Below are positions 1-7,611 of a stretch of DNA of 64,000 nucleotides, one piece after another. Location: NCBI RefSeq assembly GCF_014651675.1, contig NZ_BMXI01000002.1, positions 277,695 through 341,694 of the forward strand. Direction: 5' to 3'. Within the stretch, counting starts at the first letter, position 1. Each line of letters begins with the position of its first letter. This DNA is from Roseibacillus persicicus (GTDB taxonomy: Bacteria; Verrucomicrobiota; Verrucomicrobiia; Verrucomicrobiales; Akkermansiaceae). A program made the position numbers and the translations under genes. The notes under the pieces were generated by a model. It worked only from the letters and a program-made list of their open reading frames with translations. It had not been told where the DNA came from and made no database searches.

Positions 1-312
1 ATCGGAGGCCCCCGCCGCTTGCACGCGGAAGCGGTGATCGCCCTCCGCCATGCCAGTGATGACCGTGGAGCGATCTGTTCCGGTGGAAAAAGTAAAGGAC
101 TCGCCCGAGGGGGGAAGGTGTTCGATGAGGTAGGTCGTGTCTCCTTCTTCGTTGCTGTTAGATTTTGACCAGCTCAGCGAAACGGTGCCGTCAGTGGTTT
201 CGGAAGGTGGCTCGAGAAAGCTAGTAGGGTTCCCATGGGCCCCGTCCGCGAAGCAGACGATGGCGAGTAATGTGAGGATGACTTTGGGTCGGTAGATAGC
301 TCGTGGTGACGT
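1..312 (-). CDS. Secreted protein with fibronectin type III-like domain, 5' part only
   Basis: The open frame runs off the left edge of the window. It reads a hydrophobic stretch (I-L-T-L-L-A-I-V-C-F-A-D-G-A) typical of a signal peptide. After it comes a beta-rich segment with the pattern T-V-S-L-S-W-S, T-Y-L-I-E-H and H-R-F-R-V-Q-A that is usual for fibronectin type III modules. No ATG, GTG or TTG lies between the upstream in-frame stop (near 313) and the signal sequence, so the start is unresolved. Either a rare start codon is used, or a frameshift joins the hydrophobic segment to the ATG of a neighbouring frame near 365. Function cannot be assigned from this fragment; export is inferred from the hydrophobic segment. 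Confidence 0.55.
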
Positions 313-448
313 CTAAGATTCTGTCCTAACGGAAGAACGCAATGGTCTCGGGCGGAAAGAGCCAAACAAATGTCAGGGCAGGTGCAAGGGATTTTTTCTG
401 ACGATTCGTTGCCAAGCGCTTCGATTCGTGCGAGGGCTTTGTATAGAG

Positions 449-1729
449 ATGGTTGAAACTAAAGAGAGAGCAGAGGTCTCTTTGCCTCGTTTGCAGCGAC
501 GGTTTAAAGAGTTGAGTGACATCGGGTTGGACCCGGAAGTGGGAGGGCTTTACCGCATGGCTTTCACCCAGGAAGACATGGAGGCGCGCAGTTGGCTGGA
601 GAAGGAAATGGAGGATGCTGGACTGGTGGTTGCTCGCGATGGCGCCGGAAATGTCAGTGGGGTGTTGGAAGGGCGGGAGCCGGATTTGCCACGTATCTTG
701 ATTGGTTCTCACCTCGATACCGTACCCTGTGCGGGCACTTTGGATGGCTCTCTCGGGGTGCTTTCCGCCTTGGAATGTTTGCACGCGATGAACGAGGCGG
801 GTTTCAAGCCGAAGCACTCGCTGGAGGTCATTTCTTTTTCCGATGAAGAGGGTCGTTTCGGTGGCATGTTTGGTTCCCAGGCCGTTACTGGTAAACTCAC
901 GCCCGAGACGCTGCACAATGCAAAGGACTTAAACGGAGTGAAGCTCGCCGACGTTCTCGAGCGTCGGGGGATGGATCCTTGGAAAGCGCTGGAGGCGGTG
1001 CGGGATCCGAAGAGTTTGGAGTGTTATTTGGAGCTGCATATTGAGCAGGGACCGGTCTTGGATGTCGCTCGCGAGCAGGTGGGATTGGTGGAGGATATTA
1101 CCGGTCTATTCAAGTGGTCGGTGACGCTGCGCGGAGAAGCGAATCATGCTGGCACCACCCCGATGGACATGCGGCAGGATGCCTTTTTCGGAATGGCGGA
1201 GTTTGCCTATCAAATTGATCGCGTGCTGGAGGAAAACGGGAGCGAGCGTTCGCGGGCCACGGTGGGGAAGGCCGAACTGCTGCCCGGTTCGGCGAACACG
1301 GTCCCGGGCGAGGCGAACTTCTCACTCGATGTGCGCGACACCGATCCGGAGATTTTGCGGCAGCTCTCTGATCAGTTCCGGCGCGCGCTTTCCGCCATTG
1401 CGCGGCGACGCAATCTGATGTTCGAGTTCACGGTGGAGAGCGAGATCGAACCCGTGGCGTGTTCGCGTCCGATGCTGGATGTCTTGGAAGAAAAAGCCAA
1501 GGACTTGGGCCTCGCCTATCGCCGTATGCCCTCGGGGGCCGCGCATGATGCCCAGATGATGGCGACCATCACGCCGACCGTGATGCTCTTTGTCCCCTCG
1601 CGGGGCGGAAAGAGTCATTCGCCGCAGGAGTGGACCTCGTGGGATGACATTTTTGCAGGGACCAACCTTCTGATGGAGACCCTGTTAGAGTTGTCCGAGA
1701 CCGGAGTCACCGATAGCCAGGAAGCCTGA
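449..1729 (+). CDS. M20-family N-carbamoyl-L-amino acid / allantoate amidohydrolase
   Basis: This is a metal-dependent amidohydrolase of the hydantoinase/carbamoylase group in peptidase family M20. It hydrolyses N-carbamoyl amino acids or ureides such as allantoate. Visible family motifs are G-S-H-L-D-T-V near residue 90 (metal His and Asp), D-E-E-G-R-F near 140, L-H-I-E-Q-G-P near 200, N-H-A-G-T-T-P-M in the dimerisation domain, and G-A-A-H-D-A-Q near 360. The length of about 426 residues is normal. I chose the ATG at 449 over an in-frame GTG at 428, which would add seven unlikely residues. The next gene begins two bases after the stop, so the two are probably co-translated. The exact substrate (allantoate, ureidopropionate or a carbamoyl amino acid) cannot be read from the sequence. 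Confidence 0.88.
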   Translation: MVETKERAEVSLPRLQRRFKELSDIGLDPEVGGLYRMAFTQEDMEARSWLEKEMEDAGLVVARDGAGNVSGVLEGREPDLPRILIGSHLDTVPCAGTLDGSLGVLSALECLHAMNEAGFKPKHSLEVISFSDEEGRFGGMFGSQAVTGKLTPETLHNAKDLNGVKLADVLERRGMDPWKALEAVRDPKSLECYLELHIEQGPVLDVAREQVGLVEDITGLFKWSVTLRGEANHAGTTPMDMRQDAFFGMAEFAYQIDRVLEENGSERSRATVGKAELLPGSANTVPGEANFSLDVRDTDPEILRQLSDQFRRALSAIARRRNLMFEFTVESEIEPVACSRPMLDVLEEKAKDLGLAYRRMPSGAAHDAQMMATITPTVMLFVPSRGGKSHSPQEWTSWDDIFAGTNLLMETLLELSETGVTDSQEA

Positions 1730-1731
1730 TT

Positions 1732-2463
1732 ATGCTCAATTTAAAAATGGGAAAAGGGGAGCAGCGGGCGGATTACATTGAGGCCTTCCTCTGTCACCCC
1801 GAGCGCACGCGGGCTCTGCGCGAGCGCAAGGCGGCGCTGGTCTGCATCGATGTGCAATATCTCGATGCCGCCCCGGGTTATGGGCTCTTCACTGACCCCG
1901 AGGCTTCGGGAGTTTCCAAGCAGGGCAGGGACTATTACTTCTCCCGGCTGGAGGATTTGGTGATGCCAAATATGCGGAGGCTGCAGGAACAGTTTCGTGA
2001 TTCCTCTCTGGAGGTCATCCATTGCCGCATCTGCGCGCTGACGAAGGATGGGCGCGATCGTTCCAGCGGGCACAAGCGCTTGGGTCTATTGGCTGCCCCG
2101 GGATCGAAGGAGGCCGAATTTTTGCCCGAAGTGGCTCCGGTGGGTGATGAGATCATCATCAACAAGACCGCGAGCGGGGCTTTCCCCTCCACCAACTTGC
2201 ACTTCGTGCTGCAGAACATGGGCATCGAGACCCTCTATATGGTGGGGGTCTATACTAACGAGTGTGTGGAAACCACCGCGCGCGATGCTTGTGACTTGGG
2301 CTACTTCGTCACGGTGGTGGATGATGCCTGTGCGACGGTTTCGCAGGAGCTGCACGACGCCTCGCTGGGGGTGTTGAAGTTCCGCTACGCGAATGTGATG
2401 ACTACTCAGGAAGTGCTGCACGAGGTGCGGCGCGAGACCAACTTGCCCCGGGGGGAGCGCTGA
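1732..2463 (+). CDS. Isochorismatase-like cysteine hydrolase
   Basis: This is a cysteine hydrolase of the isochorismatase-like fold, about 243 residues. It shows the catalytic Asp in C-I-D-V-Q-Y near residue 40, the Lys of I-I-N-K-T-A-S-G-A-F near 145, and the nucleophilic Cys in Y-T-N-E-C-V-E-T-T-A-R-D-A near 180. Relatives include ureidoacrylate hydrolase, N-carbamoylsarcosine amidase, biuret hydrolase and nicotinamidase. The start lies two bases after the M20 carbamoylase, so a shared ureide or N-carbamoyl catabolic step is likely by context: one enzyme releases a carbamoylated product that the other may cleave. The precise reaction is inference. Confidence 0.85.
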   Translation: MLNLKMGKGEQRADYIEAFLCHPERTRALRERKAALVCIDVQYLDAAPGYGLFTDPEASGVSKQGRDYYFSRLEDLVMPNMRRLQEQFRDSSLEVIHCRICALTKDGRDRSSGHKRLGLLAAPGSKEAEFLPEVAPVGDEIIINKTASGAFPSTNLHFVLQNMGIETLYMVGVYTNECVETTARDACDLGYFVTVVDDACATVSQELHDASLGVLKFRYANVMTTQEVLHEVRRETNLPRGER

Positions 2464-2514
2464 AGAAGCATCCCGTGCTCGTCAAGGGCAGGGAATTGAG
2501 CCATAGCTTTCGCG

Positions 2515-3552
2515 ATGGTCGACCTACCGCAGCCTTTCACCGTTCTCGCCCCCATGCAGGAGGTGACGGATTTGCCGTTTTGGAAGACCCTGATGCAATG
2601 TGGGGGAGGGGCGGATCTCTACATCACGGAGTACTTTCGCGTCCATATCCACTCCACTTTGGAAAAGGATATTCTCGCAAGCCTCCTGCAAAATCCCACT
2701 GGTCGGCCCGCCATCGCCCAGATGATTGGGCAGGACGTGGCCGAGATGCGTCGCACCGCTGCAGCTCTGTTAGAGCACGAGGAAGTGGCGGGAATCGATA
2801 TCAACCTGGGGTGCCCGGCGCCTGTGGTTTGCTCCAAGCAGGCGGGCGGGGGACTGCTGCGCGATCTGGAGCAGGTGCACCGGTTGTTAGGCGGACTGCG
2901 CGAGCAGTGCGGGGAGCGCTGGTTCACGGTCAAGACCCGGGTCGGGTTCGAGAGCGAGGAGGAATTCGGTGAGCTGTTAGAAGTCTTTGCCCGTCACGAG
3001 ATCGACATGCTGAGCGTCCATGGCCGCACCGTCAGAGAGCGGTATCAAACTCCGGTCCATGTCGATGTGGTGCGGACGGCGGTCGAGCGCTTGGCCTGCC
3101 CGGTGGTGGCCAATGGCAATGTGGTCGATGTGGCGACCGGGCAAAGCTATCTCCGCCAGACCGAGGCCGCGGGACTGATGGTGGGGCGTGGGGCGATTCG
3201 CAATCCGTGGATTTTTCCCCAACTGCGAGCCGCTTTTTCGGGTCAGGAACCGGAGCCCGTGGAGCGCCGCCAGCTGCTCAACTACATTCTCATCCTCTGG
3301 GAGGAAACTGCCCGAGCCCGAGTGGAGTTTCGGCAGGGCTTTGAGGAAAAGAAGCATGTGCAAAAGATGAAGCGCTACCTCAACTACATCATCGCGGGAC
3401 TGGATGATGACTTCGAGTTTCGCATGAAGAGAAGCCGCGAGAAGGAAGAGCTCTTTGCGCTGCTCCACGACTTTCTGGACAACGATGAACATGTTCCCGC
3501 GCTGCCACCCGAGCGCTCGAAGCTCTTCTGTGGTTTTCGCGAATTGCTTTGA
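2515..3552 (+). CDS. tRNA-dihydrouridine synthase (Dus family)
   Basis: This is a flavin-dependent TIM-barrel enzyme that reduces uridine to dihydrouridine in tRNA. Landmarks are the N-terminal A-P-M-Q-E-V-T-D flavin-binding strand, Q-M-I-G-Q-D near residue 75, and I-N-L-G-C-P-A-P near 100, which contains the catalytic Cys. S-V-H-G-R-T-V near 165, A-N-G-N-V and G-R-G-A-I-R-N-P-W phosphate-binding motifs follow. At 345 residues it is within the family range. The subclass (DusB or DusC type) is not resolved. It follows the carbamoylase pair by about 50 bases on the same strand but is unrelated in function. Its 3' end overlaps the remnant of a small membrane-protein gene on the other strand. Confidence 0.92.
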   Translation: MVDLPQPFTVLAPMQEVTDLPFWKTLMQCGGGADLYITEYFRVHIHSTLEKDILASLLQNPTGRPAIAQMIGQDVAEMRRTAAALLEHEEVAGIDINLGCPAPVVCSKQAGGGLLRDLEQVHRLLGGLREQCGERWFTVKTRVGFESEEEFGELLEVFARHEIDMLSVHGRTVRERYQTPVHVDVVRTAVERLACPVVANGNVVDVATGQSYLRQTEAAGLMVGRGAIRNPWIFPQLRAAFSGQEPEPVERRQLLNYILILWEETARARVEFRQGFEEKKHVQKMKRYLNYIIAGLDDDFEFRMKRSREKEELFALLHDFLDNDEHVPALPPERSKLFCGFRELL

Positions 3553-3775
3553 GGCCCCAGAGGGATGAGGGGAGGTGGCCATGATAGGGAGCCTCGAGAA
3601 AATCTGAAATTCCGAACAAGACGAAGGAGGGAACCGCTGGCCAAGCTCATTTGCGTCGGGAGGACTCGAGCTTCCGGATGCGGGCCCAGAGATAGCACGC
3701 GATGAGAATCCACAGGACCCCCTCCACCCAGTTGAACAACGCGTAGTGCTCGGCCGAGAGGGGGGGGGGGGCAAT
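3542..3775 (-). pseudogene. Decayed tandem copy of the small membrane protein gene
   Basis: Read on the minus strand in the same frame as the intact upstream neighbour, this stretch gives H-Y-A-L-F-N-W-V-E-G-V-L-W, a TGA stop, then L-F-G-I-S-D-F-L-E-A-P and S-L-W-G-L-K. The intact neighbour has Y-G-L-F-N-I-M-E-G-I-A-W, F-A-I-S-D-F-I-E-A-P and W-L-W-A-L-K at the same places. The copy is therefore a paralogue with an internal stop. It has no recognisable start codon, because a run of 12 G (3760-3771) sits where its N-terminus should be. Its C-terminal third is missing, and homology stops where the dihydrouridine synthase gene ends. It lies directly after the stop of the intact copy, which suggests a tandem duplication followed by decay. 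Confidence 0.7.
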
Positions 3776-3778
3776 TTG

Positions 3779-4135
3779 TTAGAATAGAAAGATCAGGCAA
3801 AGGGCGATTCCGAGGAGAATAAGTCCCAGCAGTGCGGTCTTCAATGCTTCGGCCTTTCTCTTGGAACCAAGATAGCAGACTCGGGAGAGGAAGACGATGA
3901 AGCCGGAAACTAGCTTCAAGGCCCACAGCCAGTCGGGTAGTTTCTCGCCAAACTGAGGCGCTTCAATGAAATCAGAAATCGCAAAGGCACAGAAGGCGGG
4001 AGCGGAAAGGAAGACCCAGAAAACCTTTTTCCGGTCGAATTGGGACCGGCGTGAGATCAGGAAGTACGCCACCCAGATCCAGGCGATGCCCTCCATGATG
4101 TTGAAGAGCCCGTAGACATAGCTCGAGATGTCCAT
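3779..4135 (-). CDS. Small integral membrane protein of unknown function
   Basis: This 118-residue protein has about four hydrophobic segments: near residues 5-27, 38-55, 70-85 and 98-118. Short charged connectors separate them (S-R-R-S-Q-F-D-R-K-K and S-K-R-K-A-E). Conserved-looking positions, shared with the decayed copy beside it, are L-F-N-x-x-E-G, I-S-D-F-x-E-A-P and L-W-x-L-K, so these are likely the defining motifs of the family. I do not recognise a named function. The start is the ATG nearest the upstream region. The gene is followed at once by its pseudogene copy. Confidence 0.7.
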   Translation of the reverse strand: MDISSYVYGLFNIMEGIAWIWVAYFLISRRSQFDRKKVFWVFLSAPAFCAFAISDFIEAPQFGEKLPDWLWALKLVSGFIVFLSRVCYLGSKRKAEALKTALLGLILLGIALCLIFLF

Positions 4136-4438
4136 GTCCTAAAGAAAGCGTGCTGGTGCGCCGGAAGGAGAGAGGCCCGATGGCCGGGTTAGGGAAGGTT
4201 GCGAGGACGTGATGAGCTGATTCATTGGAGATTTCCGAATAGAAAATGAGACTGATTGTTAAGTGCTGGCAAAGAGAATCTGCTCTTGAAAGTTCAATTG
4301 TTCTTATTTTTATAAAAAATCGTATTTTTGGTTTTAAATTTTTAGAATAACCCTGTAGACAGTCAATATTGTCTGAAAGTCTCGAGGGTTACCTCGGTTT
4401 TCAAGCAGTGCTTCTCGTGTTCCCCCCCTTTGTTTCCA
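4136..4438. other. AT-rich intergenic region, probable promoters for divergent genes
   Basis: About 300 bases separate the minus-strand membrane protein from the plus-strand acetylesterase-like gene. The stretch 4255-4350 is strikingly AT-rich and contains a palindrome T-T-G-A-A-A-G-T-T-C-A-A and a T-A-T-A-A-A-A tract that could act as promoter elements. Near 4357-4377 there is an imperfect inverted repeat (AGACA ... TGTCT) that might be an operator. No coding frame of any quality is present. Confidence 0.4.
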
Positions 4439-7400
4439 ATGATTAAATTGTCCGGTATTGTGCCGTTTCTGGTGGCTGCTCTCGTATCGACGGCGTCCTG
4501 CCAGCCAGCTGTTGCGTCCCCTGTAGGAATTCAATCCGACGGTAGTGGTGGTCTCCAATTGTCCTATCTCGGTGTGTTGCAAGAGAGTACGGACCTCGTG
4601 AATTGGACGGATATTACTCCGCAGCCACCTTCTCCCTGGAGCGTTCCCACGACTGGGGACGCTTGGTTTGTGCGGAGCAAAGCGGTAGCTGGAAACGGGC
4701 TCTTGGAGATGCCTGAGATTTTCACCGACTTCATGGTTTTACAAAGGGAACAGCCGGTTCCGATTTGGGGGTATCTGCCTCCGACGGCGGAGGTGGAGGT
4801 GAGCTTTGGCGGAAACACCTATCGCGCAACTGCCGATGCCTCCGGGCGCTGGGAAGTGATTTTACCCGCGATGGGAACCAATTGGGGAGGGCGCACCATG
4901 ACGATTCGCACCGGTTGGGAAACCCGCGAAATTGACGAGGTGGTGGTGGGTGATGTGTGGTTCGTTTCGGGCGGTAGCAGCATGAACCTCACTCTGGAAG
5001 AGTTGGGAACCGCGGAGGCTGATGCGGAGCTCACCGATACCTTCGACGATATGTTGAGGGTCTTTGTGTTGGATGAAGCCGCAGCACGCAATCCCCGGAC
5101 GGTAGCGACTGGGGATTGGCACCCCAGTGTGCCGGGGGCGCTCGAGCCCGTGGCGGCTGTGCCCTACTACTTTGGGAAAAAGCTCCGCAGCGAGGTCGGC
5201 ATTCCTATCGGCATCATCGAGTGTGCGCGAGATAGCCAGCCGATCGAGAGCTACCTCTCGGACACTGCGCTGGGGACGTTTTCCCAAGGACAAGCCGAGC
5301 TCTATGCCAAGAGTCAGGCTTACGCCAATTGGGCTAGCGGTGCGACCCAGAGTGAGTATCAAAGCGAGTTGGCCGCCTGGGAGGACAACCCCGTGGGACC
5401 GCGTCCGACAGCACCGCTGGATCCCGCTCTGCGTCCCGAGATTGCGGGGCAGACATTCAATGCAATGATCAACCCAGTGGCCGATTATGAGGTGCGCGGC
5501 CTGTTGTGGTATCAGGGGGAAATCGACGCCACTTGGAGCAAGTCGATCTTTTATCGCGAGTTCTTGGAAAATCTGGCCAGCGATTTGAGGGGGCGCTTTG
5601 GAGCGCAGAAGCCTTTCTACTATGTTCAACTCGCGAACTTTGAACAACCCGGCGAAACGGGCGGAGGCCTGACTTGGGTCACGACTCAGGACGAGATGCG
5701 GCGGGCATTGCCCACGATCAGTCTGGCAGGCAACGCCGGCATGGTGGTCGCCAACGACATTGGTGACCCGGGCGATATCAATCCCTCTAACAAAAAAGAG
5801 ATTGGTGAGCGCCTGGCGCGCTGGGCTTTGCGCAATGAGTATGAAAAGTCCGCAACCAAACGTTCGGGGCCGGTGTTCAAGTCTTCGGTGATTGGCGGAT
5901 CGACAGTTGAGCTGAGCTTCGACCACAGCGCGGGGCTCGCTTCGAGCAATAGCCAACCGCTGTCAGGCTTTCAGGTTCGCGCTGCCGGGCAAGCTTGGGT
6001 GAATGCCGACGCGGTGATCTCGGGGAACAAGGTGGTGGTGTCTGCAAGTCAAGTGAACGCCCCGGTGGCAGCCCGCTATGCTTGGGATGACAATCCGACT
6101 TTCGCCAATTTGACCAATGCATCCGGATTGCCTGCCGGTCTGTTTGCCACCTCCCAAGGGCTGGAAATGCCTGCGATGTTTTCGGACGGGATGATTTTGC
6201 AGCGGGAAAAGGGTGCGAAGATCTGGGGGTGGGTTTGTGGAGGCTGTTCGGTCTCAGTGCAGTTCGATGGCCGACAGTGGGAAACCACTGCCGATGATCT
6301 CGGTCGCTGGGAGGTGGTTCTCGACAATCTGGCAGCATCCTCGGTCGGCCGTGATCTGGTGATCACGACCGATGAAGAAGTTCGCACCATCTCCGATGTG
6401 TTGGTGGGCGAGGTGTGGTTGGGTGGCGGGCAATCCAATATGGAATTCCGCTTCTCCTACTTGCCGACTCCGGCGAACAATGCCGAGGCTGCAAGCGCGA
6501 ATGATCCTTTGCTTCGGGTCTTTGTCGCCAACGAGCAGGCCCGCAAGGATCCCCAACGTCTCGTGCAGGGGGACTGGCTTCGTGCGCAGAGTGGAGATAT
6601 GCCGGACATGCCTCTGACTCCCTATCATTATGCCAAAGTGTTACGTGCCCAGTTGGGGGTTCCCGTGGGGGTCATTGAGAATGCCTGGGGTGGCCAGCCG
6701 ATCCAAGGCTACATCGAGGAGGAAAAGCTTCTCACCTTCCCAGAGGGTGTCTCTATCTTGAATGAAAAGACCGCAGCTTACGCCGCTTGGGATCAGGCGC
6801 TTGCTGACTACGAGGCAGAGCTCGCGGCGTGGAATGCGAATCCGCAGGGACCCGCTCCCGAGCCACCTACTGGCGACCCGCAGTTCGAAGCCAACCTAGG
6901 GGGGCAGTCTTTCAACGGAATGGTCGCACCCATTGCGGGCTATGGCGTTCGGGGAATCATCTTCTATCATGGCGAGGCGAATAGTTTCGGTTTCAGCTCC
7001 AACGACTATCGGGAATTGTTTGTGGCTTTGGTGGAAAACTGGCGGGAGAAGTGGGGCGAGGATTTGCCTTTCTATTACATGCAGTTGCCGAACTTTGACC
7101 ACGAGGGCGCGCGGCCTGGTTGGGTACGCGTGCAGGACGAGCAACGTCTAGCCTTGGCGAATCTGACCAATGTGGGAATGGCCATCGGCAATGATATCGG
7201 TGATCCGAATGATGTGCACCCGGCGGACAAGACCCAGATCGGGGACCGGCTTTCCCGCTGGTCTCTGGTCAATCAGTATGGACAGAGCAAGGTTCTAACA
7301 GGCCCGATCTATCAGTCGCACAGTGTGAAGGGGGCGACTATCGAGGTTCAGTTTCAGTATGGAGAAGGTCTGAAAACCAGTGACGGACTTGCGGTTCAGT

Positions 7401-7591
7401 CGCTAGAGATCCGGGAGGCCGGAGGGGCCTGGACCGCGGCTACTGGAACAATTGTTGGAGATATGCTTGTGATTTCTGCTCCGGGAATCAATAGCCCGGT
7501 CAGCGCTCGCTATGCTTGGGATTCCAATCCGACTACGGCGAACCTGCGCAATGGAGCCGACTTGCCCGCAAGTCTTTTCATCACGGATTAA
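4439..7591 (+). CDS. Two-domain secreted sialate O-acetylesterase-like protein
   Basis: An exported protein of about 1,050 residues with two tandem SGNH/sialate O-acetylesterase domains. After a signal peptide (hydrophobic to about residue 22, then A-V-A-S-P) comes a short module E-S-T-D-L-V-N-W common in secreted proteins of this phylum. The second esterase domain looks complete: G-G-G-Q-S-N-M-E-F near residue 662 with the Ser nucleophile, F-Y-H-G-E-A-N, and D-P-N-D-V-H-P near 924 with the catalytic His. In the first domain the Ser block is G-G-S-S-M-N near 177 and the His block reads D-I-N-P-S-N-K near 445, so the catalytic His is replaced by Asn. The first copy is therefore probably non-catalytic. 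The ATG at 4439 is preferred to an in-frame TTG nine bases upstream. The next gene encodes an O-acyltransferase. Confidence 0.88.
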   Translation: MIKLSGIVPFLVAALVSTASCQPAVASPVGIQSDGSGGLQLSYLGVLQESTDLVNWTDITPQPPSPWSVPTTGDAWFVRSKAVAGNGLLEMPEIFTDFMVLQREQPVPIWGYLPPTAEVEVSFGGNTYRATADASGRWEVILPAMGTNWGGRTMTIRTGWETREIDEVVVGDVWFVSGGSSMNLTLEELGTAEADAELTDTFDDMLRVFVLDEAAARNPRTVATGDWHPSVPGALEPVAAVPYYFGKKLRSEVGIPIGIIECARDSQPIESYLSDTALGTFSQGQAELYAKSQAYANWASGATQSEYQSELAAWEDNPVGPRPTAPLDPALRPEIAGQTFNAMINPVADYEVRGLLWYQGEIDATWSKSIFYREFLENLASDLRGRFGAQKPFYYVQLANFEQPGETGGGLTWVTTQDEMRRALPTISLAGNAGMVVANDIGDPGDINPSNKKEIGERLARWALRNEYEKSATKRSGPVFKSSVIGGSTVELSFDHSAGLASSNSQPLSGFQVRAAGQAWVNADAVISGNKVVVSASQVNAPVAARYAWDDNPTFANLTNASGLPAGLFATSQGLEMPAMFSDGMILQREKGAKIWGWVCGGCSVSVQFDGRQWETTADDLGRWEVVLDNLAASSVGRDLVITTDEEVRTISDVLVGEVWLGGGQSNMEFRFSYLPTPANNAEAASANDPLLRVFVANEQARKDPQRLVQGDWLRAQSGDMPDMPLTPYHYAKVLRAQLGVPVGVIENAWGGQPIQGYIEEEKLLTFPEGVSILNEKTAAYAAWDQALADYEAELAAWNANPQGPAPEPPTGDPQFEANLGGQSFNGMVAPIAGYGVRGIIFYHGEANSFGFSSNDYRELFVALVENWREKWGEDLPFYYMQLPNFDHEGARPGWVRVQDEQRLALANLTNVGMAIGNDIGDPNDVHPADKTQIGDRLSRWSLVNQYGQSKVLTGPIYQSHSVKGATIEVQFQYGEGLKTSDGLAVQSLEIREAGGAWTAATGTIVGDMLVISAPGINSPVSARYAWDSNPTTANLRNGADLPASLFITD

Positions 7592-7611
7592 ACCTTAACC
7601 CCTCGTAGCGA

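Noticed and set aside
3760-3771. Phase-variable contingency locus at the G12 tract
   Set aside because: No change in tract length restores the downstream copy, because an internal TGA and a missing C-terminus remain; decay is the better explanation.
4862-5956. 364-codon open frame opposite the two-domain esterase
   Set aside because: It is a shadow of the conserved plus-strand gene and has no signal, domain or ribosome-binding site.
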